From: Thalassotalea atypica
Lineage (GTDB): Bacteria; Pseudomonadota; Gammaproteobacteria; Enterobacterales; Alteromonadaceae
NCBI RefSeq assembly: GCF_030295975.1
Contig: NZ_AP027364.1
Location: 2,542,001 to 2,606,000, forward strand
Length of the DNA: 64,000 nucleotides
Direction of reading: 5' to 3'
Part shown: one piece after another, positions 56,098 through 64,000 of the stretch
Position numbering within the stretch: position 1 is the stretch's first letter
How the letters are laid out: each line of letters opens with the position of its first letter
The notes under the pieces: model-generated
What the model saw: only the letters and a program-made list of their open reading frames with translations
What the model was told of the DNA's origin: nothing
The model's database searches: none
Program-made: the position numbers and the translations under genes

Positions 56098-57273
56098 ATG
56101 ACAACGACTACCAACATAAAACAATCGCTGATCAACAAACTTGCTCGTGAAGAGTTAATTGACATGATCCCATATCAATCTGCACGTAGGCTACAAAAGA
56201 CGGATAATACAGTTACAGGTCAAACTAACAACTTCAACAGAAAAATTTGGCTTAATGCCAACGAAGCACCCGGCGACGGTAATTATCAATTATCTGCAGA
56301 GTGTATTAACCGTTACCCAGACTTTCAACCTGAGAACTTGTTGAAAGCCTACAGCGACTATTGCAAGTTGCCTGTTGAGTATATTCTGGCCACTCGAGGC
56401 GCAGATGAAGGGATTGAGTTGATCATTCGTACCTTTTGTAAGGCCTATCAAGACAGTATTCTGATTTGTCCGCCAACTTATGGCATGTACGCGATCAGCG
56501 CAGAAAATCACGGCGCGGGGATTGTTAAAGTTCCACTTGTCGACAAGATATTAGATATTGAAGAGATTATTGCCCAAAAAGGCACAGCCAAAGTGATCTT
56601 TTTATGCTCACCGGGCAACCCAACAGGTAATTTACTGCCGCAGACCCAAATTAAAGCCGTACTGGACGAGTTTGTCGATGACGCCATTGTAGTCGTCGAT
56701 GAAGCATATATTGAGTTTTGCTCAGAAAATACAGTTACCTCATGGTTAGCAAGATATCCTAACCTCATAGTCTTACGTACACTATCTAAAGCATTTGCTT
56801 TAGCTGGCCTTCGTTGCGGCTTTGCTTTAGCCTCGCCTGAAATCATCACCATGTTATCTAAAGTTATTGCACCTTACCCAATTTCAGCACCTGTTGCACA
56901 AATTGCGAGCCAAGCGTTAGCGAGTAATAATTTAAGTCAGATGACAGCCAGAGTGTCAGAGACCAATGCTTTAAAACAACTTTTTGTCGAGTGGCTTGAG
57001 CAACAAGCGTGGTGTAACGAGGTCTATCCAAGCGACGCCAATTTCGTTCTGTTTAACACGCCTTATAAAGCGCTGTTATTTAATGGCTTAAAGCAACAAA
57101 ACATACTCATTCGCGATCAGTCAAAACAATTAAGCTTAGTAAACTGCTTACGTGTCAGTATTGGCAGTAAACAAGAGCTCGATAGCGCAATGAAAGCAAT
57201 AAACGACATTATCAATGATAACCAAGCAAGTGAGTCGTTAAATAATAACGCTTCAGCAAACCAAGGATCTTAA
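56098..57273 (+). CDS. hisC: Histidinol-phosphate aminotransferase
   Basis: A 391-residue PLP enzyme converting imidazole acetol phosphate to histidinol phosphate with glutamate. The PLP lysine is in [17 protein letters not shown], and VDEAYIEFC binds the cofactor ring nitrogen. N-terminal (about 15 residues) and C-terminal (about 20 residues, Asn/Ser-rich) extensions make it longer than E. coli HisC (356). ATG at 56098 is chosen over TTG at 56092, with AGGA 8 bases before. Confidence 0.96.
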   Translation: MTTTTNIKQSLINKLAREELIDMIPYQSARRLQKTDNTVTGQTNNFNRKIWLNANEAPGDGNYQLSAECINRYPDFQPENLLKAYSDYCKLPVEYILATRGADEGIELIIRTFCKAYQDSILICPPTYGMYAISAENHGAGIVKVPLVDKILDIEEIIAQKGTAKVIFLCSPGNPTGNLLPQTQIKAVLDEFVDDAIVVVDEAYIEFCSENTVTSWLARYPNLIVLRTLSKAFALAGLRCGFALASPEIITMLSKVIAPYPISAPVAQIASQALASNNLSQMTARVSETNALKQLFVEWLEQQAWCNEVYPSDANFVLFNTPYKALLFNGLKQQNILIRDQSKQLSLVNCLRVSIGSKQELDSAMKAINDIINDNQASESLNNNASANQGS

Positions 57274-57277
57274 TTTC

Positions 57278-58357
57278 ATGTCAACACAAAATATTTTATT
57301 CATCGACAGAGACGGAACATTAATCGAGGAGCCAGTGTCTGATAAGCAAGTCGACAGTTTGGAGAAGCTGGTGTTTGAGCCAAACGTCATCCCGGTTTTA
57401 TTAAAACTACAAAATGCAGGGTATCGCTTAGTTATGGTCTCAAATCAAGACGGTTTAGGCACCAGTAGCTATCCCCAAGCTGACTTCGATCTTCCACACG
57501 ATAAAATGATGGAAATGTTCTCCTCTCAAGGAATAAAATTTGATGATGTCTTACTTTGCCCCCACTTTGATGAAGATAACTGCAGTTGCCGTAAACCCAA
57601 ACTCGGCTTGGTCAGCGACTACCTACAACAAGGCAAAGTGAACTTTGCTAATTCTTTTGTCATTGGCGATCGTGAAACCGATATCCAATTGGCTAAAAAT
57701 ATGGCGATAAAGGGAATTAAGTATGATCGTCAAACATTAAATTGGCTAACGATAGCCGAGCAATTACTGACAAAACCCAGAACAGCCTCTGTCACCCGCA
57801 CCACTAAAGAAACTGATATCACTATTGCAGTAAATCTTGACGCAAGTAGCGCCAGTCAAGGGGCCACAATCAACACTGGCCTTGGTTTTTTTGATCACAT
57901 GCTAGAGCAAATTTCTACACACGGCGGGTTTTCACTTAATTGTGAAGTTTCGGGCGATTACCATATTGATGAACACCACAGTGTGGAGGATACAGCATTA
58001 GCACTAGGACAAGCACTTAAAACCGCTTTAGGTGATAAAAGAGGCATAGGACGATTTGGTTTTGTTCTTCCCATGGATGAATGTCGCGCTGAATGTGCCA
58101 TCGATTTATCTGGTAGACCTTGGCTAGAGTTTGATGCCAATTTTACTGATGATAGAGTCGGCACGATGTCAACGCAAATGGTATCGCATTTCTTCCGCTC
58201 GTTAGCTGATAGCATGGCAATTACATTGCACTTATCAACATCAACAGGTAATTGCCATCACCAAGTTGAAAGTCTGTTTAAAGTATTCGGCCGTGCGCTA
58301 CGCCAAGCGATTGAAGTCAAAGGTGACGCTATGCCCAGTTCAAAAGGCACGTTGTAA
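57278..58357 (+). CDS. hisB: Bifunctional histidinol-phosphatase/imidazoleglycerol-phosphate dehydratase
   Basis: A 359-residue fusion. The N-terminal HAD phosphatase (about 1-165; nucleophile motif FIDRDGT, zinc-binding [14 protein letters not shown]) removes phosphate from histidinol phosphate. The C-terminal dehydratase (about 170-359) has Mn-binding histidines in [14 protein letters not shown] and NCHHQVE. The fused form is characteristic of Gammaproteobacteria. Four bases separate it from hisC. Confidence 0.97.
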   Translation: MSTQNILFIDRDGTLIEEPVSDKQVDSLEKLVFEPNVIPVLLKLQNAGYRLVMVSNQDGLGTSSYPQADFDLPHDKMMEMFSSQGIKFDDVLLCPHFDEDNCSCRKPKLGLVSDYLQQGKVNFANSFVIGDRETDIQLAKNMAIKGIKYDRQTLNWLTIAEQLLTKPRTASVTRTTKETDITIAVNLDASSASQGATINTGLGFFDHMLEQISTHGGFSLNCEVSGDYHIDEHHSVEDTALALGQALKTALGDKRGIGRFGFVLPMDECRAECAIDLSGRPWLEFDANFTDDRVGTMSTQMVSHFFRSLADSMAITLHLSTSTGNCHHQVESLFKVFGRALRQAIEVKGDAMPSSKGTL

Positions 58358-58372
58358 AGGAGCTATGGAATA

Positions 58373-59026
58373 ATGTCGACTGAAAAACAGACAACGTTAA
58401 GTACACAAGAATGCAACAATGAAATTGTCATCATAGATACTGGCTGTGCCAATTTATCATCAGTACGCTTTGCCATTAAACGTTTGGGTTTTGATGCAAT
58501 CATTACAGATGATGTCAAAATCATTAACAATGCAGATAAAGTAATTTTACCCGGCGTAGGTAATGCTAAACACGCCATGAAAAATATCAAAGAAAAACAA
58601 TTGGTTGATTGCATAAAAAACTTAACTCAGCCGGTTTTAGGCTTTTGTCTTGGTATGCAACTGATGACTCAAGCTTCTTATGAAAGCACTGTGGGCGAAC
58701 ATCGCGAAAAAATCGACTGCCTTAACGTAATTCCTACTGAAATTAAGCCACTTGACGCAAAATCAAATAGGTTGCCTCATATGGGTTGGAACACCTTAAC
58801 CTCAGTGATTGACCACCCTATTTTTGCAGGTATTAACGCCGGTGATTATTTCTATTTCGTCCATAGTTTTGCCGCGCCACTTAGCCAGTATACGGGAGCT
58901 ACGTGCGAGTATGGTAGCGAATTTTCCGCCGCAATTGTTAAAGACAACTTTATTGGCTGTCAATTTCACCCAGAGCGCTCTGGAGAAAATGGTAGCAAGA
59001 TTATTAAAAATTTTTTGGAGATGTAA
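58373..59026 (+). CDS. hisH: Imidazole glycerol phosphate synthase glutaminase subunit HisH
   Basis: A 217-residue class I glutamine amidotransferase that delivers ammonia to HisF. The nucleophile Cys is in GFCLGMQL and the His/Glu pair in CQFHPERSG. An N-terminal extension of about 17 residues, not seen in E. coli HisH (196), precedes the first strand IVIIDTGCANL. It lies 15 bp after hisB. Confidence 0.96.
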   Translation: MSTEKQTTLSTQECNNEIVIIDTGCANLSSVRFAIKRLGFDAIITDDVKIINNADKVILPGVGNAKHAMKNIKEKQLVDCIKNLTQPVLGFCLGMQLMTQASYESTVGEHREKIDCLNVIPTEIKPLDAKSNRLPHMGWNTLTSVIDHPIFAGINAGDYFYFVHSFAAPLSQYTGATCEYGSEFSAAIVKDNFIGCQFHPERSGENGSKIIKNFLEM

Positions 59027-59029
59027 ACC

Positions 59030-59803
59030 ATGATGATCCCAGCAATAGACTTAATTGACGGTCAAGTGGTTAGGCTATACCAAGGTGACTACCAGCAAAA
59101 AACCAATTATGAGTATACGGCTAAAGAGCGACAAGATTTATACGCCTCTACAGGTGCGACTGTTATGCATTTTGTCGACCTTGATGGCGCGAAAGACAGC
59201 AATAGACGCCAACTTAGTTTGCTAAAAACTTTGGTCAATCACCCAAGCATGATCATCCAAGTTGGCGGCGGCGTGCGATGTAAAGAGGACGTTCAGCAGC
59301 TACTTGATTTAGGCGCAAATCGCATTGTCATCGGCTCATTAGCGATTAAACAACCCGAGTTAATCAGAGAATGGATAGTCGAATTTGGTGGAGAGAAAAT
59401 TGTCCTCGCGCTAGATGTAAAAATTGATACGAACGGGAATAAAACCCTGCCAACACATGGCTGGATAAAAGACAGTGGCGTAAATTTAGAAAATTTACTG
59501 GATGATTACATCGCTGCTGGCCTAATTCATGTGTTATGTACTGACATCAGTAAAGACGGCACGTTGCAAGGCAGCAATGTCCAACTTTATCGTGAGCTTT
59601 GTCAGCAATATCCGACAATAAAATGGCAAGCATCCGGCGGTATCGGCTCGTTAGATGATATCAAAGCTTTACTGCCAACCGGTGTTGACGGCGTGATATT
59701 AGGACGTTCATTACTCGAAGGAAAATTCACTTTAGAACAAGCAATCGCGTGCTGGCCTAAAACTGAAAATAACCGAGCAACAGCTGGAGAGAGTTCATGT
59801 TAG
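59030..59803 (+). CDS. hisA: Phosphoribosylformimino-5-aminoimidazole carboxamide ribotide isomerase HisA
   Basis: A 257-residue TIM barrel catalysing the Amadori isomerisation of ProFAR to PRFAR. The paired half-barrel motifs are visible, with catalytic Asp residues in IPAIDLIDG and [10 protein letters not shown] and the phosphate-binding GGGVR and ASGGIGS loops. Two adjacent ATG codons (59030, 59033) can start it. Its 3' end overlaps hisF by 7 bases. Confidence 0.97.
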   Translation: MMIPAIDLIDGQVVRLYQGDYQQKTNYEYTAKERQDLYASTGATVMHFVDLDGAKDSNRRQLSLLKTLVNHPSMIIQVGGGVRCKEDVQQLLDLGANRIVIGSLAIKQPELIREWIVEFGGEKIVLALDVKIDTNGNKTLPTHGWIKDSGVNLENLLDDYIAAGLIHVLCTDISKDGTLQGSNVQLYRELCQQYPTIKWQASGGIGSLDDIKALLPTGVDGVILGRSLLEGKFTLEQAIACWPKTENNRATAGESSC

Positions 59804-60573
59804 CCAAGCGCATCATTCCTTGTTTAGACGTTAAAGATGGCAAAGTCGTTAAAGGGGTAAAGTTTAGAAATCATGAACTCATTGGTGACATCGTTCCTTT
59901 GGCGCAAAAATATGCCCAAGCAGGCGCTGATGAACTCGTCTTTTACGATATTACCGCCAGCGCTGATGGGCGGGTTGTAGACAAAAGCTGGGTCAGCCGA
60001 ATTGCCGAAGTCATTGATATCCCATTTTGTGTCGCGGGCGGGATTAAGTCAGAGCAAGACGCTAAAGATATATTAATGATGGGGGCGGATAAAATCAGCA
60101 TTAATTCACCCGCTCTGCAAGATCCTTCACTTATCGAGCGCCTTGCCGATCATTTTGGCGTTCAATGTGTTGTGGTTGGTATAGACAGCTATTTTGATCA
60201 AGACACCCAACAATATCAGGTCTATCAATTTACTGGTGATGAAAGCCGTACGCAAAAAACGTCATGGCAAACCTTCGATTGGATTCAAGAAGTCCAAAAA
60301 CGTGGTGCTGGAGAAATTGTCCTAAATTGTATGAACCAAGACGGTGTGCGCAGTGGCTATGATCTAGTGCAGTTAGAACAAGCACGTTCGATTTGCCATA
60401 TTCCACTTATCGCCTCAGGCGGTGCAGGAGAAATTTGCCACTTTGAAGATGTTTTTAAAAAAGCTGATGTCGACGGTGCCCTAGCGGCTAGTGTTTTTCA
60501 CAAAGGTGTTATCGATATCATCGACTTAAAAAATCAACTAAAAAACAATCATATCGCTATGCGTCTGAAATAA
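59797..60573 (+). CDS. hisF: Imidazole glycerol phosphate synthase cyclase subunit HisF
   Basis: A 258-residue TIM barrel, identical in length to the E. coli protein. It uses ammonia from HisH to turn PRFAR into imidazole glycerol phosphate and AICAR. Catalytic D11 is in [12 protein letters not shown] and the second Asp in VVGIDSYF. The ATG overlaps the hisA end (ATGTTAG), implying translational coupling. Confidence 0.97.
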   Translation: MLAKRIIPCLDVKDGKVVKGVKFRNHELIGDIVPLAQKYAQAGADELVFYDITASADGRVVDKSWVSRIAEVIDIPFCVAGGIKSEQDAKDILMMGADKISINSPALQDPSLIERLADHFGVQCVVVGIDSYFDQDTQQYQVYQFTGDESRTQKTSWQTFDWIQEVQKRGAGEIVLNCMNQDGVRSGYDLVQLEQARSICHIPLIASGGAGEICHFEDVFKKADVDGALAASVFHKGVIDIIDLKNQLKNNHIAMRLK

Positions 60574-60632
60574 GCATTAACGCGAATAGGCATTAAACTT
60601 CGTGCTTATACGCCCAATAAACAGGTTTAAGA

Positions 60633-61253
60633 ATGATAGTTACATTGGAAAATCTAAATGACCTTGCATGGTCAAAAATGGATAATTTAATCCCCGCGAT
60701 TGTACAAGATGAAGCCACAGGCGCCGTATTGATGCAAGGCTACATGAACCAAGCAGCACTTAAGGCTACTTTATCATGTACAAAAGCGACATTTTTTAGT
60801 CGCTCAAAACAGCGATTATGGCAAAAAGGCGAGACATCAGGAAATACTTTAAACGTTAAACAAGTATTAACCGATTGCGACCAAGACAGTCTGCTCATTT
60901 CAGCCATACCACAAGGCCCAGCATGTCATTTAGGCACAGAGTCATGCTTTCCCGAGCAATTGCTTAGTCAACAAAATTTTCTCTCGTATTTAGAACGTTA
61001 CATTGAGCAGCGTAAAAACGATCCGATCGATGAAAGCTATACCGCAAGACTGCTTGCTAGAGGCACGACAAAAGTCGCACAAAAAGTCGGTGAAGAAGGC
61101 GTTGAGGTTGCGCTGGCTGCTGTTGCTGAAACCAAAGATGATTTGCTCGGCGAATGTGCTGACTTGTTTTACCACACCCTAGTCCTGTTACAGGATAAAA
61201 ACGTGAGGCTTAACGAAGTCATGGAAGTACTTGTTAAACGTCACAAAAAATAA
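60633..61253 (+). CDS. hisI: Bifunctional phosphoribosyl-AMP cyclohydrolase/phosphoribosyl-ATP pyrophosphatase
   Basis: A 206-residue fusion (HisIE) catalysing steps 2 and 3. The N-terminal cyclohydrolase has zinc-binding cysteines in LTDCDQDSLL and GPACHLGTESCF. The C-terminal pyrophosphohydrolase carries KVGEEGVEVALAA and ECADLFYHTLVLL. It is the last his gene, 59 bp after hisF, and I see no strong terminator in the 90 bp that follow. Confidence 0.96.
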   Translation: MIVTLENLNDLAWSKMDNLIPAIVQDEATGAVLMQGYMNQAALKATLSCTKATFFSRSKQRLWQKGETSGNTLNVKQVLTDCDQDSLLISAIPQGPACHLGTESCFPEQLLSQQNFLSYLERYIEQRKNDPIDESYTARLLARGTTKVAQKVGEEGVEVALAAVAETKDDLLGECADLFYHTLVLLQDKNVRLNEVMEVLVKRHKK

Positions 61254-61343
61254 GAAACAAGAAATAAGGATCAGTTATAAAGTTGAGTTTTTCTAATAGC
61301 AGATCCTATACTCAAATTATTGTGGTCTAATTGGCCTAGATAA

Positions 61344-62192
61344 ATGCGAACTTATGTTTTTGTATTTTTATATTGTCTTAGTATTTCATCAAGCAAAGCC
61401 GATGATATTCTGATTTATATCCGTGATGATGTTTACGTGGATTACCAAGAGTTTATTGACGGTAGAAATGTTATCAATATTGATAATTTTTCAGGCCACA
61501 CTATACGACGCGACGTTGTCGACATGATCATTGCTCAACAAGCATTAGCATTAGGAGGTTTTACCCATTCTTTTAAATACATTCCCGGTAAAGTCAATTT
61601 TAGAAATACCAAATTATTAGAACGCGGTAAGTTACTGATTAGCTTCGACTCATACTGGCTTTCAGATGCCAATGCTCTATCTAAGCATTTGTATATTTCT
61701 TCTCCGGTGATTAAAAAGGGAGAGTATATTGCTGGCATCTACACAAGTACAAACAACACAGCTGTATTGGCCATCAGTGAACTAAATGATCTGAAACAGT
61801 TTACAGCGGTTTCTACACCTAAGTGGCGCACTGATTGGCAAACCCTATCGGAATTGCCTTTTAAAAAACTCATTAGAGAAGACGAATGGTTAAGTATGGC
61901 AAGGATGGTTGATATGCAGTGGATTGATTTAATGCTAATGCCGTTTCATTCAAGTGAAGATCAAACTTTTACATTGGATAACATTCACCTTGTGCCGGTC
62001 GAAGGTGTTGCGATTGAACTTAAAGACAGTCGCCATTTCGTGATAAGTAAACATCATCCACATGGACTTCAAGCGTTTAAAGCAATAAATGCTGGTTTAG
62101 CCCTCATGCGCCAACGTGGTGCTATTAAGAAAGCCTATACCCAAGCAGGATTTTTTATTGACCATAAGCAAATGAATATACTCAATCATTAA
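61344..62192 (+). CDS. Exported solute-binding-like protein
   Basis: A 282-residue protein with a signal peptide (MRTYVFVFLYCLSISSSKA; cleavage near residue 19). The body has the layout of family 3 extracellular solute-binding domains as in orphan periplasmic proteins of Alteromonadales. A conserved Ser/Tyr-rich middle (SFDSYWLSDANALSKHLYISSPV) and a late KAINAGLALMRQRGAIKKAYTQAGF helix are typical of these. No permease or ATPase genes are near, so a sensing rather than uptake role is possible. It lies 90 bp after hisI, without clear functional link. Confidence 0.6.
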   Translation: MRTYVFVFLYCLSISSSKADDILIYIRDDVYVDYQEFIDGRNVINIDNFSGHTIRRDVVDMIIAQQALALGGFTHSFKYIPGKVNFRNTKLLERGKLLISFDSYWLSDANALSKHLYISSPVIKKGEYIAGIYTSTNNTAVLAISELNDLKQFTAVSTPKWRTDWQTLSELPFKKLIREDEWLSMARMVDMQWIDLMLMPFHSSEDQTFTLDNIHLVPVEGVAIELKDSRHFVISKHHPHGLQAFKAINAGLALMRQRGAIKKAYTQAGFFIDHKQMNILNH

Positions 62193-62304
62193 GGCTAATT
62201 CAAAGGCGCAGCAACGAAAAATCATTGCACCAGTTAAGATAAGGTGTATAATTTTTCGCCTGCATTTGGATAAAATGCAATTATGACTAGCTAAGGATGA
62301 GGCG

Positions 62305-62610
62305 ATGTTTAAATATTGGTCACTGAAAAAGTACGGCACTAAACTGTTACCCTTACTAGAAAAACGTTACGGTAAACAGCATTTTTACTCCCGTCATCAA
62401 ATTAGAGCAACTATTTATCAAGGCGACTTTGAGCCGCAATTTTTGCCGCTCGGCTATTTGTTATTTCTAAAGTCATCAGAGTTAAATAATGTCCTTGTCA
62501 GCGAATTTCCTGGGCTCGACATACAACAATTTAGAACAGAAATTCTTGAGTATTTAGACAATAAACAATACCAAGGATACCTAGAAAAACTATATCAACA
62601 CGCCAGCTAA
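62305..62610 (+). CDS. Small conserved-looking protein, possibly DUF6559
   Basis: A 101-residue soluble, basic and aromatic-rich protein. It resembles, from memory, small gammaproteobacterial proteins of the DUF6559 type, with a KYGTKLLPLLEKRYG N-terminus and a PLGYLLFL middle. No catalytic motif is visible. AAGGATGAGG lies close before the ATG, a good ribosome binding site, and the codon use matches the neighbours, so the gene is probably real. Confidence 0.5.
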   Translation: MFKYWSLKKYGTKLLPLLEKRYGKQHFYSRHQIRATIYQGDFEPQFLPLGYLLFLKSSELNNVLVSEFPGLDIQQFRTEILEYLDNKQYQGYLEKLYQHAS

Positions 62611-62692
62611 TTTTACGTTCCAATATTATTGAGTTATCCATGGCTTCATGATTGAATAGGCGCTATTAAACCAGCAGTCAAAAAGAGTATTT

Positions 62693-63148
62693 ATGAAGTG
62701 GATAACCAAGTCATTTAAAGAGCTAACCACAGATGAATTGTACGATTTCCTTAAACTTCGTATCGATGTATTTGTTGTTGAGCAAACCTGCTATTACCCT
62801 GATTTAGATGATCTAGATCGCCACCCTGAGACATTGCATCTCTTCGGTTACAACGAAGGTGATGGAAAGATGCATGCTTACCTGAGAGTTTTACCCAAAG
62901 GAACTACTTACAAAAATCATATCAGTATTGGAAGAGTGCTGATAGCGAATGCGGCACGTGGTAGCGGCTTAGGACATGAATTAATTAAACTAGGTATTAA
63001 TGCTTGTAATGAACATTTTAACACGTCTAGCATTAAAATTTCGGCACAAGAGCATTTAGCAAAGCTTTATCAACAACACGGTTTTAAGCAAGTGACAGAA
63101 ATGTATTTAGAAGATGGCATCCCACATATTGGCATGTTAAAAGCTTAA
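62693..63148 (+). CDS. elaA: GNAT-family N-acetyltransferase, ElaA-like
   Basis: A 151-residue acetyltransferase matching the ElaA subfamily. It begins with KSFKELTTDELYDFLKLRIDVFVVEQTCYY and has the acetyl-CoA loop RGSGLGHELI and the family's IKISAQEHLAKLYQQHGF end. It transfers acetyl from acetyl-CoA to an unknown amine. It stands alone and ends at a hairpin terminator. Confidence 0.88.
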   Translation: MKWITKSFKELTTDELYDFLKLRIDVFVVEQTCYYPDLDDLDRHPETLHLFGYNEGDGKMHAYLRVLPKGTTYKNHISIGRVLIANAARGSGLGHELIKLGINACNEHFNTSSIKISAQEHLAKLYQQHGFKQVTEMYLEDGIPHIGMLKA

Positions 63149-63156
63149 TAAAAGTA

Positions 63157-63186
63157 GAGCGTGGTTGGTATTTACACGCTCCTTAT
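63157..63186. terminator. Hairpin terminator between elaA and the MAPEG gene
   Basis: GAGCGTG (63157-63163) pairs with CACGCTC (63175-63181), followed by a T-rich stretch on the plus strand. It lies between convergent genes and 11 bp before the MAPEG stop. Confidence 0.6.
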
Positions 63187-63196
63187 TTTTCGAAAG

Positions 63197-63589
63197 TTAA
63201 CTGATAAAATTAATAATTAGTGTCACACTAACTCCAACCATAACTGCTTGCGTTGCCAATGTACCTGCTGCACGTTGAACAGAGGTTCCTTTGCTTTGAG
63301 ACAAGCCTATCGCATGCAATACACGGCCAACGAATAATAAAGCGCCAACAACATGCAACCACATTTCACTACCACCATTAACTTCAAAGGCTGCCATTAA
63401 AACCAGCGCTAAAGGTAGGTACTCTGCAAAGTTTGCATGTACTCTGATTGCTTTTGAAAGCTCACTGTCACCACCATCGCCAATACCAATTTTTTTACTA
63501 AACCTCAGTCGGATCACTTTCATAGATAAAACCATAAAAAGTAAGGCGATTAAGCCCGCATAAAAGCCAGTGATAGTTAAACTAACCAT
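63197..63589 (-). CDS. MAPEG-family membrane protein
   Basis: A 130-residue protein with four transmembrane helices and the MAPEG motifs: ELSKAIRVHANFAEYLPLALVL in helix 2 and GRVLHAIGLS before helix 4. Eukaryotic relatives are glutathione-dependent eicosanoid enzymes and microsomal glutathione transferases. The bacterial role is unknown, possibly glutathione conjugation or peroxide reduction. It is 99 bp from the AraC gene on the same strand and could be its target. Confidence 0.87.
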   Translation of the reverse strand: MVSLTITGFYAGLIALLFMVLSMKVIRLRFSKKIGIGDGGDSELSKAIRVHANFAEYLPLALVLMAAFEVNGGSEMWLHVVGALLFVGRVLHAIGLSQSKGTSVQRAAGTLATQAVMVGVSVTLIINFIS

Positions 63590-63688
63590 ATATTTTCCTT
63601 ATTATTTTTAATTTGTATTGAAGTTACTAGAATTCTATAAAAATAGAAAAGGTTAAAAGTGATAGATTTTGTTAGGATATGACATCGC

Positions 63689-64000
63689 CTACTCATTCAT
63701 TCTTTTTAACCATGCTTTAGGTGACAATTGGCATTTTTTCTGGAACGCTCTGCTTAGCGTAGACGGACTGTCATAACCGACAGATTGAGCAACAAGGCTG
63801 ACAGGCTTTCCGTCGAGCAACAATTTTTGTGCCACACTCACTCGCCAATCAGTTAAGTAGTCATTTGGGGTTTTATCTATAACGTTCTTAAACAAAGCGG
63901 CAAATTTTGCCCTCGACATAAGTGCAATATCTGCCATTTCATCTAGTGTCCAAGAATGTCCTGGCTCTTCCTGAATCGCTTGAAGAACTTTACTCAGTTG
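63689..64000 (-). CDS. AraC-family transcriptional regulator (C-terminal part; cut by window edge)
   Basis: The visible 103 codons form a complete AraC DNA-binding domain. The first helix-turn-helix contains WTLDEMADIALMSRAKFAALFK and the second has PVSLVAQSVGYDSPSTLSRAF. The reading frame is open to position 64000, so the N-terminal sensor domain lies outside; the style (GHSWTLDEMA...YLTDWRVSVAQKLL) fits AraC proteins with a cupin-type sensor. Its internal ATG at 63937 is not the true start. It may control the MAPEG gene below. Confidence 0.85.
   Translation of the reverse strand, partial: QLSKVLQAIQEEPGHSWTLDEMADIALMSRAKFAALFKNVIDKTPNDYLTDWRVSVAQKLLLDGKPVSLVAQSVGYDSPSTLSRAFQKKCQLSPKAWLKRMNE

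Overview
The window looks like chromosome from a marine gammaproteobacterium of the order Alteromonadales, most likely the Colwelliaceae (Colwellia/Thalassotalea-like). This is inferred from low GC content, protein similarity I recognise by eye, and the gene blocks dapB-carA-carB-greA, rlmE-ftsH-folP-glmM-tpiA-secG, cysZ/smc-zipA-ligA and hisGDCBHAFI. Most of it is housekeeping DNA. The accessory-looking stretches are 1-6.1 kb and a few surface or hypothetical genes elsewhere.

Layout. 1-4.7 kb: a regulator with two complete TetR DNA-binding domains faces a convergent catabolic operon (succinate-semialdehyde dehydrogenase, iron alcohol dehydrogenase, acyl-CoA thioesterase). A 28-bp sequence pattern (TTTGAAC-N4-AGTAT-N8-ACCA) occurs twice upstream of the regulator and once just upstream of the operon, and is the probable shared operator. 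4.7-6.3 kb: decayed DNA beside a tRNA-Leu(GAG) gene, holding a fragment of an OLD-family nuclease, a frameshifted unknown gene, a tandem repeat and a truncated second tRNA-Leu. This looks like the scar of an old insertion or rearrangement at the end of secG-tRNA-Leu. 6.3-22 kb: secG, tpiA, glmM, folP, ftsH, rlmE, yhbY, greA, carB, carA, dapB, fklB and an NhaC-type antiporter. 22-35 kb: an M48 metalloprotease lipoprotein, a VOC protein, a periplasmic 2H-phosphoesterase-like protein, ligA-zipA-smc, cysZ, an acidic exported protein, a PEP-CTERM-like protein and 4-hydroxyphenylpyruvate dioxygenase (hpd) with two TyrR-box-like sites. 35-46 kb: DeaD helicase with a long leader, an Ig-repeat lipoprotein, a DAACS symporter, tpm, sohB and a VolA-type surface lipase with a FadR-like operator. 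46-53 kb: yciK, fadD, a hydrolase/M50-like pair, tsaB, yoaA and two small conserved-looking proteins. 53.6-61.3 kb: the complete histidine operon, preceded by an unannotated 15-residue leader peptide with five consecutive His codons and an attenuator. 61.3-64 kb: an orphan solute-binding-like protein, an ElaA-type acetyltransferase, a MAPEG protein and an AraC regulator cut by the window edge.

How genes work together. The left operon fits oxidation of an omega-hydroxy acid or alcohol to succinate through a semialdehyde, under the tandem-TetR protein. VolA and FadD form a logical pair (release of fatty acids from exogenous lipids, then CoA activation), and both have FadR-like palindromes upstream. 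SMC-ZipA-LigA joins chromosome organisation, division and replication. The his operon is controlled by classical transcription attenuation. No CRISPR array, complete insertion sequence, prophage or rRNA was seen.
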